From contig JAVHZZ010000010.1 of assembly GCA_036250195.1 (NCBI GenBank), positions 109,576,778 to 109,640,777 on the forward strand: a DNA stretch of 64,000 bases, written 5' to 3'. Position 1 is the first letter of the stretch. Each line of letters starts with the position of its first letter. The position numbers and the translations under genes are program-made. Shown here in pieces: positions 61,341 to 64,000 of this stretch. Source of the DNA: Mixophyes australis (lineage: Eukaryota; Chordata; Amphibia; Anura; Limnodynastidae). The notes beneath the pieces were generated by a model, which saw nothing but the letters and a program-made list of their open reading frames with translations, was not told where the DNA came from and made no database searches.

Positions 61341-62020
61341 TAAGGTTAGGAAAGTCGACAACCTAATGTTGTTAACTTTCTGAATGTGTAGCCGTCTATT
61401 GCATACCAATGTATTACAACAAGCAAATCTGCACGAGAGGGGCACGAGACACACAAACATATGCCTCATAAGATGCGTACCTTAAAGTCCAAATCGTCAC
61501 AATTTTATCACAAGCGGTTTAAATTAGGAGCAAATAGATTTTGCATGATATTCAGATTGGAAACATGTGGTTTGCTATAAACTGCATGCAGTTTGCATTT
61601 TTTAAAACCACCAGACGTCGGATGAGATTTCGTGCAAACCACAGATTAATAAGTACTGCAGTTTGTGTTTGAAAACAGCATCTGACTGATGGTTGTTTTA
61701 AAATTGCATAATAAATTGTACTTTTATCTGTGGTGAAAAGTGCAGGAGGGTGTGGCACTATCAATCACATGACTTCAGCCCCTCTCCCTACGGCGGAAAA
61801 TCGCGATCACGTCAATATGTCAGGGGGAGTGGTGCCACAATGGCGCGGTTTGCTGCAATTCACCCTATTAAGGCCCCCGTCCCGACTACGTCACTAGGAT
61901 GTGGACTGGATTTGGAAGAAAGGGCTGCTTTTATGGGGGTCTGTAAAATTCAGGAGTCTCCCAGTAGATTTAGCAGACCTTCTAAAAAGGAAACGTGGAG
62001 ATGTTTCCCATAGCAACAAA
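61341..62020. other. LMO1 intron, fragment of dispersed repeat
   Basis: No exon was recognised. The phrase aattcaggagtctcccag at about 61948 belongs to the repeat seen at 58330. Confidence 0.4.
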
Positions 62021-62120
62021 CAAGATTCTAGCTATCATTTATCTACTTCATTCTAGAAAATGATGACTAGAATCTAATTGTTTCCTTTTGGGCACCTCCA
62101 CTTCTCCTTTTTAGAATGTT
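62021..62120. repeat. Dispersed palindromic repeat, copy 2
   Basis: It contains gattctagctatcattta, then tctagaaaatgatgactaga, then gcacctccacttctcc, as in 31826-31918. Confidence 0.65.
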
Positions 62121-62639
62121 TGATAAACCTTCTGAATGAGAAGGATAAATGGGGGACTGTGCAAATAACATAACACGATTAATGGGGTCATACGACCCAA
62201 AATATCCTTATTTACAATAAGATATTAATTGCAGACAATTGTCTTAACTATTTCCTATAAAGGTCCGTTCCTACTTTACTGTCAGGTTAAAATTTTAGAA
62301 CACAGTGATGCCATTTTTAATGGCGTAATTTAGTGGCTGAGAAGCCCGTGGACAACGGAGAGATGCGATTGAGCCCTTAGAATCCAGATGGGTAATGTTT
62401 CCGTCACTATGTAATTACTACCTTACATGAAAACTATACAGCCAGGCTCCCGATAAGTCACCGCACAGACGAGCGTGCGCGGTATCACGAAGGGCTACTT
62501 GGCAGTTTACCTCAGAACGTGTCCTCCTGCCTTTGATGATCTATTTATGGATTCTTACAGTAGCGATGGACCACTCTCTCCTCGCAGCACATCACAAAAA
62601 GGGATTATAATAAGCACCTCTTACATTCGCCTCTTCTTA
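62121..62639. other. LMO1 intron, nothing recognised
   Basis: No exon or repeat family was recognised. Confidence 0.35.
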
Positions 62640-63400
62640 CCCTAGTCACACAAAATGTGCTTACCGTCTCCTCTAAGGCTCTCATTAAAAACACATCCAC
62701 TTTGGTTTAAATAAAAAATAAAACGTCAAAGTGGCCTCAAATCATTTTTTTTTCTCCTTTTATTATTTGCTTAAATTCTTCAAGCGACGACACTTGGCGG
62801 AATTTGTACATTCATGAAATGATTGATTTGAAAGCAATATTTCAAATAAATACAAGCCAGTGATCTATCAACAGCTGTAATAAAGCTGGGGCTGCAGGCT
62901 GTGATTTTATTTTCAAATAATACGAATTGTTTTATTCCTTTTACCCAGGTTTCCATGGTAATTCTGTCGTGTAGCGGTGTTATATTGATTTAGAAAGTGG
63001 ACAGTAATATTTCTTTTGTGTTATTCTGTTTCTCGGGGTTGATTTCTAATTTCCAGCCTGAGATTAGTTTTATAAATTTCTTAAGTCCTTCCACTTTTTT
63101 TTTTCTCTGAAGAAGAAGGGTAATTTTCTCTCCAACAATGCTATTTGGTGAGCTTATTGGCCTGCTCTTATTTTAAATTAAACTTGCAGCTTTTCAAATA
63201 TCGAAATGACATCGACGTCTGTGTCTGCACCTTATTTGAGAAAAATATTAGTCTTTTCTGCGGCTAATAATTCAGGGGAGTCTTTGTTCTGGGGCGGTTT
63301 GTGCTTGTTATGTACTGTGAAAAACACATCTTGCTACATTTTAATAACCTGATCTTAGACTGATGCAATATATTATTAGTTACAGAAGATTGTTATAGTT
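62640..63400. promoter_or_regulatory. Candidate conserved non-coding element cluster
   Basis: This is a 0.76-kb AT-rich, repeat-free block. Notable words: atgaaatgattgatttgaaa at about 62814, atcaacagctgtaataaagc (with an E-box cagctg) at about 62868, tttccatggtaattctgtc at about 62950, and gcggctaataattcagg at about 63259. Long runs lacking any repeat similarity in an intron of a developmental regulator suggest enhancers. No conservation was measured. Confidence 0.4.
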
Positions 63401-64000
63401 CCGGCTGTATGCTGTGGAATGGAAATTCTGCCCTATTTTATTTTAATGACCTCATGCTCGCTCCTGGGGGGGTTTCTGCTACAACTCCCAGGCGTTTGCG
63501 AGGCAGAGAAGCTCCGAGTTATCGAACATCAGTCCCTCTATGCAGTCGACTTGCCGAAGGGGCGGTGAAGCACGAGGGCGGAGCGCCACAAATCGCATCA
63601 TCAGATGTAACGATTTGTGGCCCTCCACCCCCTCTGCACTCATAGAAGCCATCTTTCTTCCCACTTAGATAGGATATGGGCAGGTTGTAGAAGAATGGTC
63701 TGCTCTCCCATGAATACAGGAGACTTACCTAGAATTTGGGAGTCTCCCGGACATTTCGGGTGAATGGGCAAATATGTATGCAGCATATGGGCATATTTCA
63801 CACCCTCTCCCGAGGCTGAAAGGGCAGAGGGAAACAGTGTTGTTTTTAGGATGAATTTGGCACACAAAGCAGTACTGTATGTAAAATTAACTTAATCTCA
63901 AACAGGACAGGTCTTATTTATATTACTTTGCAATCTTAGTGAACATTGCAGTCTGTGGAGCCGCTGGTACTTCATTAATAAATAAAGGTTACTACCCTAG
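63401..64000. other. LMO1 intron with hairpin and repeat pieces
   Basis: No exon was recognised. gccacaaatcg (63585-63595) and cgatttgtggc (63611-63621) form an 11-bp-arm hairpin. About 63735-63775 repeats gggagtctcccggacatt. Confidence 0.45.

Noticed and set aside
48276..64000. LMO1 exon 2 with the first LIM domain
   Set aside because: I looked for the CAGCNRKI and DRYLLKAL coding pattern after an acceptor and did not find it; it is probably further downstream.

Overview
The window looks like vertebrate, most probably anuran amphibian, genomic DNA. There are no long intact genes, coding sequence is confined to tiny exons, AT-rich stretches resemble conserved non-coding DNA, and the repeats are of kinds I know from frogs: L2-clade LINEs and tRNA-headed SINEs ending in gcgctatataaataaa plus (atg)n, an L1/Tx1-type LINE, a chromodomain Ty3/gypsy element, a Tc1-like transposon, and foldback MITEs with gggcctgattca-type ends. 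The species assignment is inference from repeat style.

The gene I recognise is LMO1 (rhombotin-1, a LIM-only transcriptional cofactor) on the + strand. Two short first coding exons lie about 11.65 kb apart. The upstream one (36601-36622) encodes M-V-L-D-K-E-D plus one base, followed by gtgagt. The downstream one (48251-48275) encodes M-M-V-L-D-K-E-E plus one base, followed by gtaggt. Both leave the same splice phase and both match the LMO1 N-terminus from memory. Sequence upstream of the two exons is also similar over roughly 500 bp, so promoter plus exon look like an old tandem duplication giving two promoters and nearly identical proteins. No exon carrying a LIM domain was found; exon 2 should lie beyond position 64000. 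Positions 1-35800 would then be upstream flank, 36623-48250 the first intron of the long transcript, and 48276-64000 the intron shared by both.

Layout: 0.5-2.1 kb, 5'-truncated L1/Tx1 LINE with a target-site duplication; 3.1-3.6 kb, homeobox-site-rich conserved-element candidate; 4.5-7.1 kb, decayed Ty3/gypsy pol on the minus strand; 8-26 kb, MITEs, SINEs and L2 pieces, including an L2 nested in an L2; 26.1-31.8 kb, a nest containing a SINE inside an L2/SINE-like element, an L2 inside a transposon-type ORF, and an L2 inside a solo-LTR-like element; 32.1-35.4 kb, an inverted pair of one MITE family, one copy carrying a 326-bp insertion with a 15-bp duplication; 35.8-48.3 kb, the two LMO1 promoter/exon units with repeats between; 51.5-54.1 kb, a 34-copy, 76-bp minisatellite with a ten-unit higher-order pattern; 56.0-57.3 kb, a dead Tc1-like transposon; 58.7-59.3 kb, a GC-rich 27-bp minisatellite; 60.8-61.3 kb, a 32-bp minisatellite; 59.6-60.0 and 62.6-63.4 kb, further conserved-element candidates.

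Almost every ORF longer than 60 codons is either a fragment of a dead transposon or a chance frame through a tandem repeat.
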